Shown here: one piece after another, positions 18,759 through 26,970 of the stretch
Numbering within the stretch: position 1 is the first letter of the stretch
How the letters are laid out: each line of letters begins with the position of its first letter
From: Virgisporangium aliadipatigenens
Lineage (GTDB): Bacteria; Actinomycetota; Actinomycetes; Mycobacteriales; Micromonosporaceae
Length of the DNA: 64,000 nucleotides
NCBI RefSeq assembly: GCF_016863615.1
Contig: NZ_BOPF01000002.1
Coordinates: 186,001-250,000, forward strand
Reading direction: 5' to 3'
Notes under the pieces: model-generated
The model's input: the letters and a program-made list of their open reading frames with translations, nothing else
Database searches by the model: none
What the model was told of the DNA's origin: nothing
Position numbers and translations under genes: made by a program

Positions 18759-18788
18759 ACACTATCGCAGGTCGATCGACCGGATCCG
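18759..18788 (-). promoter_or_regulatory. candidate promoter and operator of the repeat-protein operon
   Basis: On the minus strand TAGTGT (18764-18759) can serve as -10 box for the operon starting at 18711. Immediately upstream, inside the presumed -10/-35 spacer, is a perfect 12-bp palindrome GGTCGATCGACC (18770-18781), a plausible repressor site. The -35 match (CGGATC) is poor. Confidence 0.35.
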
Positions 18789-18861
18789 ATGCAATTTCCC
18801 ACAACCATGAATGTCCACAGTGGACGGCAGTGTGATGCCGCCCGGATCACCCCGTTTGGCG

Positions 18862-18898
18862 CCCGCTCCGGCGCCCTGAAGGAAGGCGCCGGAGCGGG
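18862..18898. terminator. terminator hairpin of the alpha/beta hydrolase gene
   Basis: Perfect 14-bp stem CCCGCTCCGGCGCC (18862-18875) / GGCGCCGGAGCGGG (18885-18898) with a nine-base loop. It begins 18 bases past the stop of the leftward hydrolase gene and insulates it from the repeat-protein operon. Confidence 0.8.
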
Positions 18899-18916
18899 AC
18901 CGGGGGAGGGGAGAGC

Positions 18917-20473
18917 CTATTTCAGCGGAACGTCCACATAGGACCCACCGGCCACCGTGACGCTGCCGCCCGGGGCGTTCTCGTCGTAGTAGAGCGGGTC
19001 GACGGTGTCCACGACGAGCGTGAGCGCGTGCCCGGCCGGAACGTCGTACGCCGTCGCCGAGAGCGCCACGTCCACCGAGGCGGTGGTGCCCAGCCAGGTC
19101 ACCGGCGCGTGCGTGACGAGCCGGGCCGTCCCGAACAGGTCGAGGTCGTACAGGTACACCACGGCGGTGCCGCGCGCGGCGGCGTCGCGCAGTTCCAGGT
19201 GTACCCGTGGCACGCCGCGGATGCGCCGCACGGACAGCGGGCGCTCCCCGGCCCACACGCCGGCCCGCCAACGGTCGACGGTCGGCAGCCAGATCTTCGG
19301 CCGTTCACCGGTGAACGCGGCGACGCCGTTGGTCAGCAGCACCACGCCGCCGTTCGCCGTCGTGTCGAGGTCGGTCGGCAGCGCCTTGCTCCACCCGTTC
19401 GTGGGCGAACCGCCGAGCGGCCCGGTCCCGTCGAGCGCGCGGATCGCGCCGAGCCCCAGCCGTCGGGGCGTCCCGCCGAACGCGTTCCACGAGGCGTAGG
19501 ACTCGGCGGCGGCGTTGTGCGGCACGGCCACCACCGGCGGCTCGCCCGCGATCCCCGTGTCCACCCCGGCCAGATACTGGTCGAACCACCGGTACAGCGA
19601 GGTCCAGGCGTCGTTCGGCAGCCCGAGGATGCCGGTGAACTCGGCGATCGCGTGGTCGCCCGGGCGCAGTTCCAGCCGCTTGGGCACGGTGAGGCGGTTG
19701 TACAGGTCGGCGAGCTGGTTCGGCGGGAAGAACGAGTCACCCCAGGCGTTCGCCACCAGGACGGCCGGCCGGTTGGCGTTCAGGGCGTCCACATAGGACG
19801 CTGCCGAACGCACCCGCGCCCACGCCTTGACCTCTTCGATGTTCGTGCCGGCGTTGAAGTCGGCGAGCCTGCCGTTCAGGTCGGGCCCCGGGTTGCCGAG
19901 CAGTTGCGCGGCGAGCGAGAGCAGCCCGGCGGACTGGCCGTGCCGGGTGTTGTCGCCGAAGAGCGAGTACACCAGGTCGGTCCAGCCGCTCATCATCGTG
20001 ACGGCGCGGATGCGCGGGTCGTGCGCCGCGCCGAGCAGGCTGAGTCCGGCGCCGTAGGAGATGCCGGCGGCGCCGATCCGGGCCGGGTCGGTGGCCGTGT
20101 TGGCGATCGTCCAGTCGAGCACCTTCGACAGGTCCGCCATGTCCTTCGGGCCGGCCGTGTCGATCTCCCCGCCGCTGAACCACCACCCGCGCGGCGTGTA
20201 CGACACCACCACGTAGCCGCGCCCGGCGAGCACCCGCGCCTGCGCCAGATACTCGAGGTCGTTGAGGCCCCAGCTCGACGGGAAGACGATCGCGGGGTAG
20301 CGACCGGCGGCCGACGGGGCGACGACGTTCGCCTTCAGGGTGACGCCGCTGCCGGCGATGTCGACGAAGCGCGGCCCGGTCGTGGGCAGCGCGGCGGCGG
20401 CCGGGGCGGCGGCGACCGGCGTCACGCAGGCCACGAGCACCGCGACGAGCGCTGTCCGAAGCAGTCTGACCAT
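18917..20473 (-). CDS. secreted CocE/NonD-type alpha/beta hydrolase (S15-like)
   Basis: A 518-aa protein with Sec signal peptide (MVRLLRTALVAVLVACVTPVAAAPAAAA). The hydrolase core shows the nucleophile elbow GISYGAG (Ser139), a likely acid in NAWGDSFFPP and a His in RPGDHAIAEF. The C-terminal ~180 residues form a beta-rich domain with VDVALSATAYDVPAGH, as in the X-Pro dipeptidyl-peptidase/cocaine-esterase family. Probably an extracellular acyl-hydrolase or peptidase; the substrate cannot be read from sequence. ATG follows GAGGAG. Divergent from a TetR gene with a shared operator. Confidence 0.88.
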   Translation of the reverse strand: MVRLLRTALVAVLVACVTPVAAAPAAAALPTTGPRFVDIAGSGVTLKANVVAPSAAGRYPAIVFPSSWGLNDLEYLAQARVLAGRGYVVVSYTPRGWWFSGGEIDTAGPKDMADLSKVLDWTIANTATDPARIGAAGISYGAGLSLLGAAHDPRIRAVTMMSGWTDLVYSLFGDNTRHGQSAGLLSLAAQLLGNPGPDLNGRLADFNAGTNIEEVKAWARVRSAASYVDALNANRPAVLVANAWGDSFFPPNQLADLYNRLTVPKRLELRPGDHAIAEFTGILGLPNDAWTSLYRWFDQYLAGVDTGIAGEPPVVAVPHNAAAESYASWNAFGGTPRRLGLGAIRALDGTGPLGGSPTNGWSKALPTDLDTTANGGVVLLTNGVAAFTGERPKIWLPTVDRWRAGVWAGERPLSVRRIRGVPRVHLELRDAAARGTAVVYLYDLDLFGTARLVTHAPVTWLGTTASVDVALSATAYDVPAGHALTLVVDTVDPLYYDENAPGGSVTVAGGSYVDVPLK

Positions 20474-20546
20474 GGCGAACTCCTCGGCCGGGGGTGGCGG
20501 CAGCGTAGGAGGCGGTACCGAGAAATTGAAGGCGGTGACATTATCT

Positions 20547-20560
20547 TTACCGGCAGGTAA
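20547..20560. promoter_or_regulatory. TetR-type operator between hydrolase and TetR genes
   Basis: TTACCGGCAGGTAA: five-base arms TTACC/GGTAA around GGCA, the form typical of TetR/AcrR operators. It lies 74 bases upstream of the hydrolase start and 27 bases upstream of the TetR start, so the TetR protein may repress both directions. Confidence 0.6.
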
Positions 20561-20587
20561 CGTCGGTCGCTTTCCAGGAGCGTGGCC

Positions 20588-21142
20588 ATGCTGTATGGGG
20601 CCCGGCCCGCGCGCCGCCGCGACGCCCAGCGCAACCGCGCCGCGATCGTCGAGGCCGCCGTCAAGGCGATGACCGGCCGCGCGTCCGTCGTGCCGATGCC
20701 CGAGATCGCGCGCCGCGCCGGGGTCGGCCAGGCGACGCTCTACCGGCACTTCCCGGACCGTCGCGCCCTCACCGCCGCGGTGGTTCACCATCATATGGAA
20801 CGGCTCGAGCACCACGCGGCCCTCGTCGCCCCGCCGGCGTTCCGGGACCTGTTGCGGCAGGTGCTGTGCACGCTGGTGGTGATGCGCCCGCTGGTGCTGC
20901 TCGCGCAGCGCCTCGACGAGAGCACGCGGGAGCGGTACCAGCAGCGCGTGATCGCCGCGCTCTCCGGGCCGCTGCGCCGCGCCCAGGAGCACGGCCACGC
21001 CCGCCCGGGAGCGGTGCCGGCCGACCTGGCGCTGATGTTCCGGATGGTCCTGAGCGTGGCCGACGCGGCGGACGCGGAGCGCGCGATCGACCTCCTGATC
21101 GACGGCCTCTTCCCGGGGGGCGACGAGGCGGAGCCCCCATGA
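20588..21142 (+). CDS. TetR-family transcriptional regulator
   Basis: A 184-aa regulator. The N-terminal helix-turn-helix is RRRDAQRNRAAIVEAAVKAM..VPMPEIARRAGVGQATLYRHFPDRRALTAAVV. The ligand-binding C-terminal domain is helical. ATG 20588 lies seven bases after AGGAG; the GTG at 20582 is too close to it. The stop overlaps the next start (ATGA, 21139-21142), coupling it to the BNR-type protein. It probably binds the palindrome at 20547-20560. Confidence 0.9.
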   Translation: MLYGARPARRRDAQRNRAAIVEAAVKAMTGRASVVPMPEIARRAGVGQATLYRHFPDRRALTAAVVHHHMERLEHHAALVAPPAFRDLLRQVLCTLVVMRPLVLLAQRLDESTRERYQQRVIAALSGPLRRAQEHGHARPGAVPADLALMFRMVLSVADAADAERAIDLLIDGLFPGGDEAEPP

Positions 21143-22404
21143 TCCGATTGGCCGGCACCACGACGCTGACCACCGACGGCCGTACCGCGGTGAGCTACTC
21201 CGGCCTGATGAACGGTGAGTCGTTCCAGCAGGACGGCATCACGACCTTCGACGGCCGGCAGTACGCGGCGTTCTGGGACGAGGACGGCTACGTCAACATC
21301 TCCCGCCGCCGACTGCCCACCGGCGGGTGGCAGAACGTGCGCCTGACCGACTACCGCACCACGTCGACCGACTCGCACAACGTCGTCTGCTTCGGCATCT
21401 CGCCGCTGGACGGCACGATCCACCTGGCGTTCGACATGCACTCGGACATGCTGAAGTACCGGCGCTCCACGACCGGGCTGGCGACGGGCGGCGGGACCTG
21501 GGCGGCCGACAGCTTCGGTGCGGTGCGCAACGGCCTCGCCGGCACCGGCATGCCGACGGTGACGTACCCGCGGTTCTTCGCCGCGCCCGACGGCACGCTG
21601 CAACTGGCGATCCGCACGGGCGTCAGCGGCAACGGCGACGAGGTGCTCTACGAGTACCGCTCCGGCGCCTGGTCGTTCGTCGGGAGGTTCATCGACGGGA
21701 CGACGTACGACAACAACGCGTACCTCTTCGGGATCGGGTACGACGCCGAGGGGCTGCTGCACGTCACGTGGACCGTGCGCGAGACGCCGAACGCCAGCAC
21801 CAACCACGACATGTACTACGCGTACAGCCGCGACAAGGGCCGCACGTGGCGCGACAACGCGGGAACGGTGGTCGCCACGACGGGTTCCGCGCCGCTGGCG
21901 TCCGGCTCGACCGGCCTGCGCGTCTGGCCGAACGGCCCCGACCGCGGCCTGACGAACCAGGAGTCCCAGGTGGTCGACTCGTCGGGAGTGGTGCACGTGC
22001 TCTCGTCGCACCTGACCCCGGGCACGCCGAGCATCGCCGACTTCGACGTCGCGCGCGACAGCGCCGTTCTCGTGCACTACTGGCGGGACAACGCGTCCAC
22101 GGTGTGGCACCAGCGCCACCTCGGCTGGACCGAGGGGCTGAGCCGCGGCGACATCGCGGTCGACGCGTTCGACAATCTGTATGTCGTCAGCGGCCACTCC
22201 GGCACGAACGTCCTGCAGATCGCGACCGCCTCGAAGGCCTCGGGGTGGAGCGACTGGACGGTCCGCAGCCGCTCGGCGGCGGCCTACATGTCCGACCCGC
22301 TCGTCGACCACGCCCGGCTCCGGACCGCGAACGTCCTGAGCATCTTCTGCCCGCGCACCGGCGGCAGCACGATCGAGGTCCAGGACTGGAGCACGACACC
22401 ATGA
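21139..22404 (+). CDS. BNR-repeat protein (BNR_4 / polysaccharide-lyase-like)
   Basis: A 421-aa protein resembling the BNR_4 group that includes polysaccharide-lyase-type propellers: QQDGITTFDGRQYAAFWDEDGYVNISRR, DSHNVVCFGISPLDGTIHLAFDMH, NNAYLFGIGYDAEGLLHVTWT and SRDKGRTW are propeller-like blades. There is no signal peptide although relatives are generally secreted, and the start is fixed by ATGA overlap with the TetR gene. It could act inside the cell or have lost its secretion signal. Catalytic activity is not established. Confidence 0.7.
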   Translation: MIRLAGTTTLTTDGRTAVSYSGLMNGESFQQDGITTFDGRQYAAFWDEDGYVNISRRRLPTGGWQNVRLTDYRTTSTDSHNVVCFGISPLDGTIHLAFDMHSDMLKYRRSTTGLATGGGTWAADSFGAVRNGLAGTGMPTVTYPRFFAAPDGTLQLAIRTGVSGNGDEVLYEYRSGAWSFVGRFIDGTTYDNNAYLFGIGYDAEGLLHVTWTVRETPNASTNHDMYYAYSRDKGRTWRDNAGTVVATTGSAPLASGSTGLRVWPNGPDRGLTNQESQVVDSSGVVHVLSSHLTPGTPSIADFDVARDSAVLVHYWRDNASTVWHQRHLGWTEGLSRGDIAVDAFDNLYVVSGHSGTNVLQIATASKASGWSDWTVRSRSAAAYMSDPLVDHARLRTANVLSIFCPRTGGSTIEVQDWSTTP

Positions 22405-22408
22405 CGGG

Positions 22409-23077
22409 TCAGCCCTCCTGGCGGCGCACCATCTCGGTGATCCACGCGGGCGCGTACGGCGACGTGCAGCCCGAGGGAGTCGGGTAGTCCCGGAGCACCT
22501 GCAGCCGCTCGCCGATCCGCATCGCCCGGTCGCGATGAACGGCGTGCGCGATGCCGATCTGCGCCAGGCAGTGGTTCATCGCCCACTGGAGGCGTTCCGG
22601 CGCGTCCTTCATCTCCGCCTCGATCTGGTCGAGCAGCCCGGCGAGGTCGAGGCCGTCGGGCTTCTTGGCGACCCGTTCGACGGTCAGGGCCCAGCCGGCG
22701 CTCGCCACGGCCGGATCGGGATCGTGGAACCACGCCCGCCGCAGCTCCTCGGCGTGCGGGCTCTTCTTCACGACGTAGTTGACGAGCCAGTCCTGCACCT
22801 TGGGGGTGCGTGCGCCGCGCAGCATGGCGTCCAGCTCGTCGCGCCCGAACGCCTTCGGCCGGCAGATCAGCAGCGCCAGCAGCCGTGCCGCGCTGTCGTC
22901 CGTGCGCCACAGTTCGCGGGCGAGATCGTGCTGGGTCCTCAGCCGCTTGGCGATCGCCCGCAGGCCGCCGAGATTGACGCCGTGATCGTCGCCGTGCTTC
23001 GCGTTGACCTCGCGGACCCGCGGGTCCTCGAGCGTGGCGAGTTCGGCCAGCAGCCCGGCCGTCGTCGCTTCGGTCAC
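22409..23077 (-). CDS. AlkD-like DNA alkylation repair protein
   Basis: A 222-aa all-helical HEAT-like protein of the DNA alkylation repair family: HGVNLGGLRAIAKRLRTQHDLARELW, RARTPKVQDWLVNYVVKKSPHAEELRRAWF, VASAGWALTVERV and RLQWAMNHCLAQIGIAHA. The family excises N3/N7-alkyl bases without base flipping. GTG 23077 has AGGAG six bases upstream and matches where the family normally begins. A leaderless GTG at 23185 would add 36 residues resembling a regulator tail. It converges on the BNR gene with four bases between the stops. Confidence 0.85.
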   Translation of the reverse strand: MTEATTAGLLAELATLEDPRVREVNAKHGDDHGVNLGGLRAIAKRLRTQHDLARELWRTDDSAARLLALLICRPKAFGRDELDAMLRGARTPKVQDWLVNYVVKKSPHAEELRRAWFHDPDPAVASAGWALTVERVAKKPDGLDLAGLLDQIEAEMKDAPERLQWAMNHCLAQIGIAHAVHRDRAMRIGERLQVLRDYPTPSGCTSPYAPAWITEMVRRQEG

Positions 23078-23191
23078 CTCGGTCTCCTGTTCCTCGTGCC
23101 GCCGCCGCCTGCCGCGGGCCAGCTCGGTCGCCAGTGCGTCCAGCCGCTGGCCCCAGAACCGCCGGAGGTGCCGCAGCCCGTGCACCCCTGC

Positions 23192-23221
23192 ACTATGTAA
23201 GTGCGAGCTTAATTAAGTCAA
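23192..23221 (-). promoter_or_regulatory. promoter of the alkylation repair gene
   Basis: On the minus strand TTGACT (23221-23216), an 18-base AT-rich spacer and CATAGT (23197-23192). Transcription would start near 23185, where a GTG lies exactly six bases from the -10 box. This is one of the best -35/-10 matches in the window. Confidence 0.6.
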
Positions 23222-23490
23222 GTCTGAGTACTCGGCCGGTGGGCGAGGAAGAACTGGTGACCGCTGTCGTCCTCGGGGATGAACCGTTCGGCGTCGACGC
23301 TCAGGCCGGCGCCGGTGATCCAGTCGCGATAGGTGGCCGCGTCGGCGTGGCTCCACCACATGTCGGCGTCGCCGCCGAGCCAGCGTTCCTCGGTGCCGGT
23401 CCACGCCCGCGCGCCGGTGGTCGCCAGGAAGAGGCCGCCCGGCCGCAGCCAGCCGGCGACGCGCCGCCGGACGAGTTCGGTGTTGTCCAC
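23218..23490 (-). pseudogene. C-terminal remnant of a class I methyltransferase
   Basis: A 90-codon fragment reading WLRPGGLFLATTGARAWTG..MWWSHADAATYRDWITGAGL..GHQFFLAHR, the C-terminal third of a SAM-dependent methyltransferase. The SAM-binding N-terminal part is absent. A TAG lies just upstream of the GTG and the divergent phosphotransferase gene begins 18 bases away, so the 5' portion has been lost. Confidence 0.7.
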
Positions 23491-23507
23491 GGCCTATTGT
23501 CGACGCG

Positions 23508-24389
23508 GTGTCGCTTCCTTTTCCGGCCGACGTGCTGCCCGACGGCTGCGTCGTCACCGAGGTCGTGCCGCGCACCGGCGGTTCGCTGAACACGGTGCAC
23601 GAGGTGCGCCTCGCCGGCGCCGACCCGCTGATCGTCAAGGTCTACTCCGCGGAGTGGCGCGCGAAGCAGGCCAAGGAGGTGTACGTCTACGGGTTGATGG
23701 CCGGCGTCGAGGGCGTGCCGCGGATCGTGCGGGTCGACCGGGAGCGCGCGGCGACGGTGCTCACGCTGCTGCCGGGCCGCCCGATGTGGGAACGCGCGCC
23801 GGAGCCCGACGCCGTGCGGGCCGCGTACCGGCGCATCGGGCGGTTCCTGGCGGCCCTGCACCGGATCGGCCTGCCCGCGTACGGCGAACTCACGACCGGG
23901 ATCCAGGATCCGGTGCCGGACAACCTGACCTACATGCGGCGCCGGTTCGCCGGGCACCTGGACGGGTTCCGCGCGGCGGGGGGCCCGGCCGACCTGCACG
24001 ACGCCGTCGCGCGGCGGGTGGCCGCCGACGAGCACCACTTCGCCGCCTGCGCCGGTGCGGTGCTGTGCCACAAGGACCTGCACGAGGGCAACGTGCTGGT
24101 CGACGACGCCGGCGCCGTCACCGGGTTCATCGACGTGGAGAACGCCGAGGCGGCCGACCCGATGACCGACCTGGCGAAGACGCTCCAGTTCGCCCTCGAC
24201 GACTCCGGGGAGAAGCGGGCCGCCCTGCTCGACGGCTACGGCCCGCTGCCGCCGCACGGCGCCGAACGGATCGAGCTCTACCGGCTGTTCCACGCGGTCG
24301 AGCTGTGGACCTGGTACGCCTCGATCGGCCACACCACCCACCTGGCCGCACAGCTCGACACCCTGCGGGCGCTGACCGCGGGCCGCTGA
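23508..24389 (+). CDS. APH-family phosphotransferase
   Basis: A 293-aa kinase-fold protein of the aminoglycoside/choline phosphotransferase superfamily. The Brenner motif is CHKDLHEGNVLVDD (catalytic Asp ~188, metal-binding Asn) followed by FIDVENAEAADPMTDLAK. The N-lobe Lys is likely in LIVKVYSAEW. Small-molecule phosphorylation is expected; the substrate is not evident. GTG 23508 follows a TATTGT box by seven bases, suggesting leaderless translation. It is followed by gnd 87 bases later with its own ribosome site. Confidence 0.85.
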   Translation: MSLPFPADVLPDGCVVTEVVPRTGGSLNTVHEVRLAGADPLIVKVYSAEWRAKQAKEVYVYGLMAGVEGVPRIVRVDRERAATVLTLLPGRPMWERAPEPDAVRAAYRRIGRFLAALHRIGLPAYGELTTGIQDPVPDNLTYMRRRFAGHLDGFRAAGGPADLHDAVARRVAADEHHFAACAGAVLCHKDLHEGNVLVDDAGAVTGFIDVENAEAADPMTDLAKTLQFALDDSGEKRAALLDGYGPLPPHGAERIELYRLFHAVELWTWYASIGHTTHLAAQLDTLRALTAGR

Positions 24390-24476
24390 GCGTGCCGTGC
24401 CGCACGTGATCACCGCCGCGGGAACCTAACCGGGGCGCGGCGACGTACCCTCTGTGACAAAGCAGGAGGGTAGGCA

Positions 24477-25910
24477 ATGACGCAGAAAGCGCAGATAGGT
24501 GTCACCGGCCTCGCCGTGATGGGCCGCAACCTCGCCCGCAACTTCGCCCGCCACGGCCACACCGTCGCCGTGCACAACCGCAGTTACAGCCGCACCAAGG
24601 AACTCGTCGAGGAGTTCGGTCACGAGGGCACGTTCCTTCCCGCCGAGTCCGCCGAGGACTTCGTCGCCAGCCTCGAACGCCCGCGCCGCGTGGTCATCAT
24701 GGTGAAGGCCGGTGCGCCGACCGACGCCGTCATCGACGAGTTCGCGCCGCTGCTCGAAGAAGGCGACATGCTCATCGACGCCGGCAACGCGCACTACGCC
24801 GACACCCGGCGGCGCGAAGCGGCGCTGCGCGAGCGCGGCCTGCACTTCGTCGGCACCGGCGTCTCCGGCGGCGAGGAGGGCGCCCTGCACGGCCCGAGCA
24901 TCATGCCCGGCGGCTCCAAGGAGTCCTACGAGGCGCTCGGCCCGCTGCTGGAGGACATCTCCGCCAAGGTCGACGGCGTGCCGTGCTGCGTGCACGTCGG
25001 GCCGGACGGTGCCGGTCACTTCGTCAAGATGGTGCACAACGGCATCGAGTACGCCGACATGCAGCTCATCGCCGAGGCGTACGACCTGCTGCGCCGGGCC
25101 GGCGGGCACGAGCCGGCCGAGATCGCCGAGATCTTCCGCGGCTGGAACGAGGGCCGCCTCGGTTCCTACCTCATCGAGATCACGGCCGAGGTGCTGAGCC
25201 ACGTCGACGCCGCGACCGGGAAGCCGTTCGTTGACGTCGTCGTGGACGCCGCCGAGCAGAAGGGCACCGGCCGCTGGACCGTGCAGTCGGCGCTCGACCT
25301 GGGGGTGCCGGTCAGCGGCATCGCCGAGGCCGTCTTCGCCCGCGCCCTCTCCGGCGGGACGGACGTGCGCAAGGCGGCCGTCGAGGCGGGCCTGCCCGGT
25401 CCCAGCCCCACCGGCGGCGAGGCCGACCTCAAGGACGCCGTGGAACAGGCCCTGTTCGCCTCGAAGATCGTCGCGTACGCGCAGGGGTTCCAGCAGATCC
25501 AGGCCGCCAGCGCCGAGTACGGGTGGGACATCGACCCGGGCGCCACGGCCCGCATCTGGCGCGCCGGCTGCATCATCCGCGCGAAGTTCCTGAACCACAT
25601 CACCGAGGCGTACCAGCGCAACCCGCAGCTGCCGACGCTCCTGGTCGACGACTACTTCCTCGCGGCCGTCAGCGGGGCGCAGGACGCCTGGCGGCGGGTC
25701 GTGGCGCTGGCCGCGACGCAGGGCATCCCGGCGCCCGGGTTCTCCTCGGCGCTCGCCTACTACGACGGCCTGCGCGCCGAACGCCTCCCCGCCGCCCTGG
25801 TGCAGGGCCAGCGGGACTTCTTCGGGGCGCACACGTACGAGCGGGTGGACCGGGACGGCAAGTTCCACACGCTGTGGGCCGCCGAGGGCCGCGCCGAGGT
25901 CGCGTCCTGA
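24477..25910 (+). CDS. gnd: 6-phosphogluconate dehydrogenase, decarboxylating
   Basis: A 477-aa enzyme of the oxidative pentose phosphate pathway, converting 6-phosphogluconate and NADP to ribulose 5-phosphate, CO2 and NADPH. The Rossmann motif is IGVTGLAVMGRNLARN with NADP-type NRSYSRT. Substrate and catalytic region: GTGVSGGEEGALHGPSIMPGG and HFVKMVHNGIEYADMQL (catalytic Lys). The C-terminal domain includes EQKGTGRWT and the tail reaches the active site. Length is normal for the long homodimeric form. ATG follows AGGAGGG; a TACCCT box (24446-24451) is a likely -10. Confidence 0.97.
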   Translation: MTQKAQIGVTGLAVMGRNLARNFARHGHTVAVHNRSYSRTKELVEEFGHEGTFLPAESAEDFVASLERPRRVVIMVKAGAPTDAVIDEFAPLLEEGDMLIDAGNAHYADTRRREAALRERGLHFVGTGVSGGEEGALHGPSIMPGGSKESYEALGPLLEDISAKVDGVPCCVHVGPDGAGHFVKMVHNGIEYADMQLIAEAYDLLRRAGGHEPAEIAEIFRGWNEGRLGSYLIEITAEVLSHVDAATGKPFVDVVVDAAEQKGTGRWTVQSALDLGVPVSGIAEAVFARALSGGTDVRKAAVEAGLPGPSPTGGEADLKDAVEQALFASKIVAYAQGFQQIQAASAEYGWDIDPGATARIWRAGCIIRAKFLNHITEAYQRNPQLPTLLVDDYFLAAVSGAQDAWRRVVALAATQGIPAPGFSSALAYYDGLRAERLPAALVQGQRDFFGAHTYERVDRDGKFHTLWAAEGRAEVAS

Positions 25911-26269
25911 CCGGGGTTTTCTCTGTCGAGCAGGCGCGGGCGGAACTGCTCAGGCTCCGCCCGCTCCTCGACGAGATCGTCGTGGTGCGGGCAGACCTGG
26001 CCGAACTGACCGCGGCACTGGCATCCGACAACCCGTTCACGCCGCTCGGCGGCCTGCCCGAACGCAAGGCCGCCGAGGCACGCCTCGGCGAACTGCTGGC
26101 CGACGTGCGCGCGGCCGGGGTGCAGTTGAAGGGCGTGGCACCGCTGCTCGTGGACTTCCCGGCCGAGTTCGACGGGGTGCCGGTGCTGCTGTGCTGGCTG
26201 GAGGGCGACGCGGAACTGGCCTGGTACCACCGCGCCGACCTGGGCTTCGCCGGCCGCCGCCCGCTGTAG
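25907..26269 (+). CDS. DUF2203-like small protein
   Basis: About 120 aa: VFSVEQARAELLRLRPLLDEIVVVRADLAELTAAL, then GVQLKGVAPLLVDFPAEFDGVPVLLCWLEGDAELAWYHRADLGFAGRRPL, the pattern of the DUF2203 family (function unknown). No ATG, GTG or TTG is suitably placed. A CTG at 25907 overlaps the gnd stop (CTGA) and precedes the conserved beginning. The nearest GTG (25874) would overlap gnd by 37 bases with no ribosome site. Translation is probably coupled to gnd. Confidence 0.7.
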   Translation: MTGVFSVEQARAELLRLRPLLDEIVVVRADLAELTAALASDNPFTPLGGLPERKAAEARLGELLADVRAAGVQLKGVAPLLVDFPAEFDGVPVLLCWLEGDAELAWYHRADLGFAGRRPL

Positions 26270-26270
26270 A

Positions 26271-26303
26271 CCCGGCAGCCGGCCGCGCGGGACGGCTGCC
26301 GGG
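26271..26303. terminator. bidirectional terminator hairpin
   Basis: Perfect 11-bp stem CCCGGCAGCCG (26271-26281) / CGGCTGCCGGG (26293-26303) between the converging DUF2203-like and small secreted protein genes. Confidence 0.75.
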
Positions 26304-26311
26304 CGCGGTCG

Positions 26312-26758
26312 CTACAGGCAGTTGGTGACGCTGTAGTTGTGCGTGGGCGTGGCCGGGAAGTAGTTCGGCGTGATGGTCCACGTCTTGATCTCGCCGGGCC
26401 GGAAGGGGCTGCACGAGCCGACGTAGGTGAACGTGCCGCTGCCGTTGACGGCCTGGGAGTTCGGCGTGATCCAGACGGAGCTGCTCCCGCAGTTGTTGTA
26501 GTCGACGTAGATGGTGGTGCCCGCGCCGCCGGGCTGACGGATCGTGGTCCAGCAGTTGGCCCGGTCGGTGCCCGCACGGGACCGGACGGCGGTCGGCGGC
26601 GCCTCGCTTTGGTCCGCCGAGCCGGTGTAGGTGCCGGCCCCGGCACGGACGACATCCTGCGCCGGACCGCCGGCGCTGGCGCTGTTCCCGGAGAGCAGAA
26701 CGGTGGCCGCCAACGCGACGGCGGCGACGGCGCCGAGGAACCGGGTCGGGTGTTTCAT
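26312..26758 (-). CDS. small secreted hypothetical protein
   Basis: A 148-aa protein with signal peptide MKHPTRFLGAVAAVALAATVLLSGNSASA. The mature part has four cysteines (NCWTTIRQ, YNNCGSSS, GSCSPFRPGE and the C-terminal NCL) and is rich in Thr, Ser and aromatic residues, consistent with an exported beta-sandwich. ATG 26758 follows AAGGAG by six bases; an earlier ATG at 26773 lacks such a site. Divergent from the SARP regulator. Function unknown. Confidence 0.75.
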   Translation of the reverse strand: MKHPTRFLGAVAAVALAATVLLSGNSASAGGPAQDVVRAGAGTYTGSADQSEAPPTAVRSRAGTDRANCWTTIRQPGGAGTTIYVDYNNCGSSSVWITPNSQAVNGSGTFTYVGSCSPFRPGEIKTWTITPNYFPATPTHNYSVTNCL

Positions 26759-26970
26759 GTGCGTCTCCTTCATCGGGCGGCCATCGACGGCTGCGGCGGG
26801 TGCCGCACCGGCGTGACCGGCTCCGAGAACTGTGCGAGCGGGCGTTCCCCGGACGTCCTCGGATCTTCATCGGAGATCGACGTATCGAGCGATGTCGCCG
26901 TTCCGACACAGGCATTGACGGCTGTCGGTTAACGTCGCGGCAGGATGTCGGCGGTGCGGACGGGGGCGGG

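Noticed and set aside
20526-20587. Exact -35/-10 boxes for the TetR gene
   Set aside because: Several weak hexamers compete around the operator; none has good spacing.
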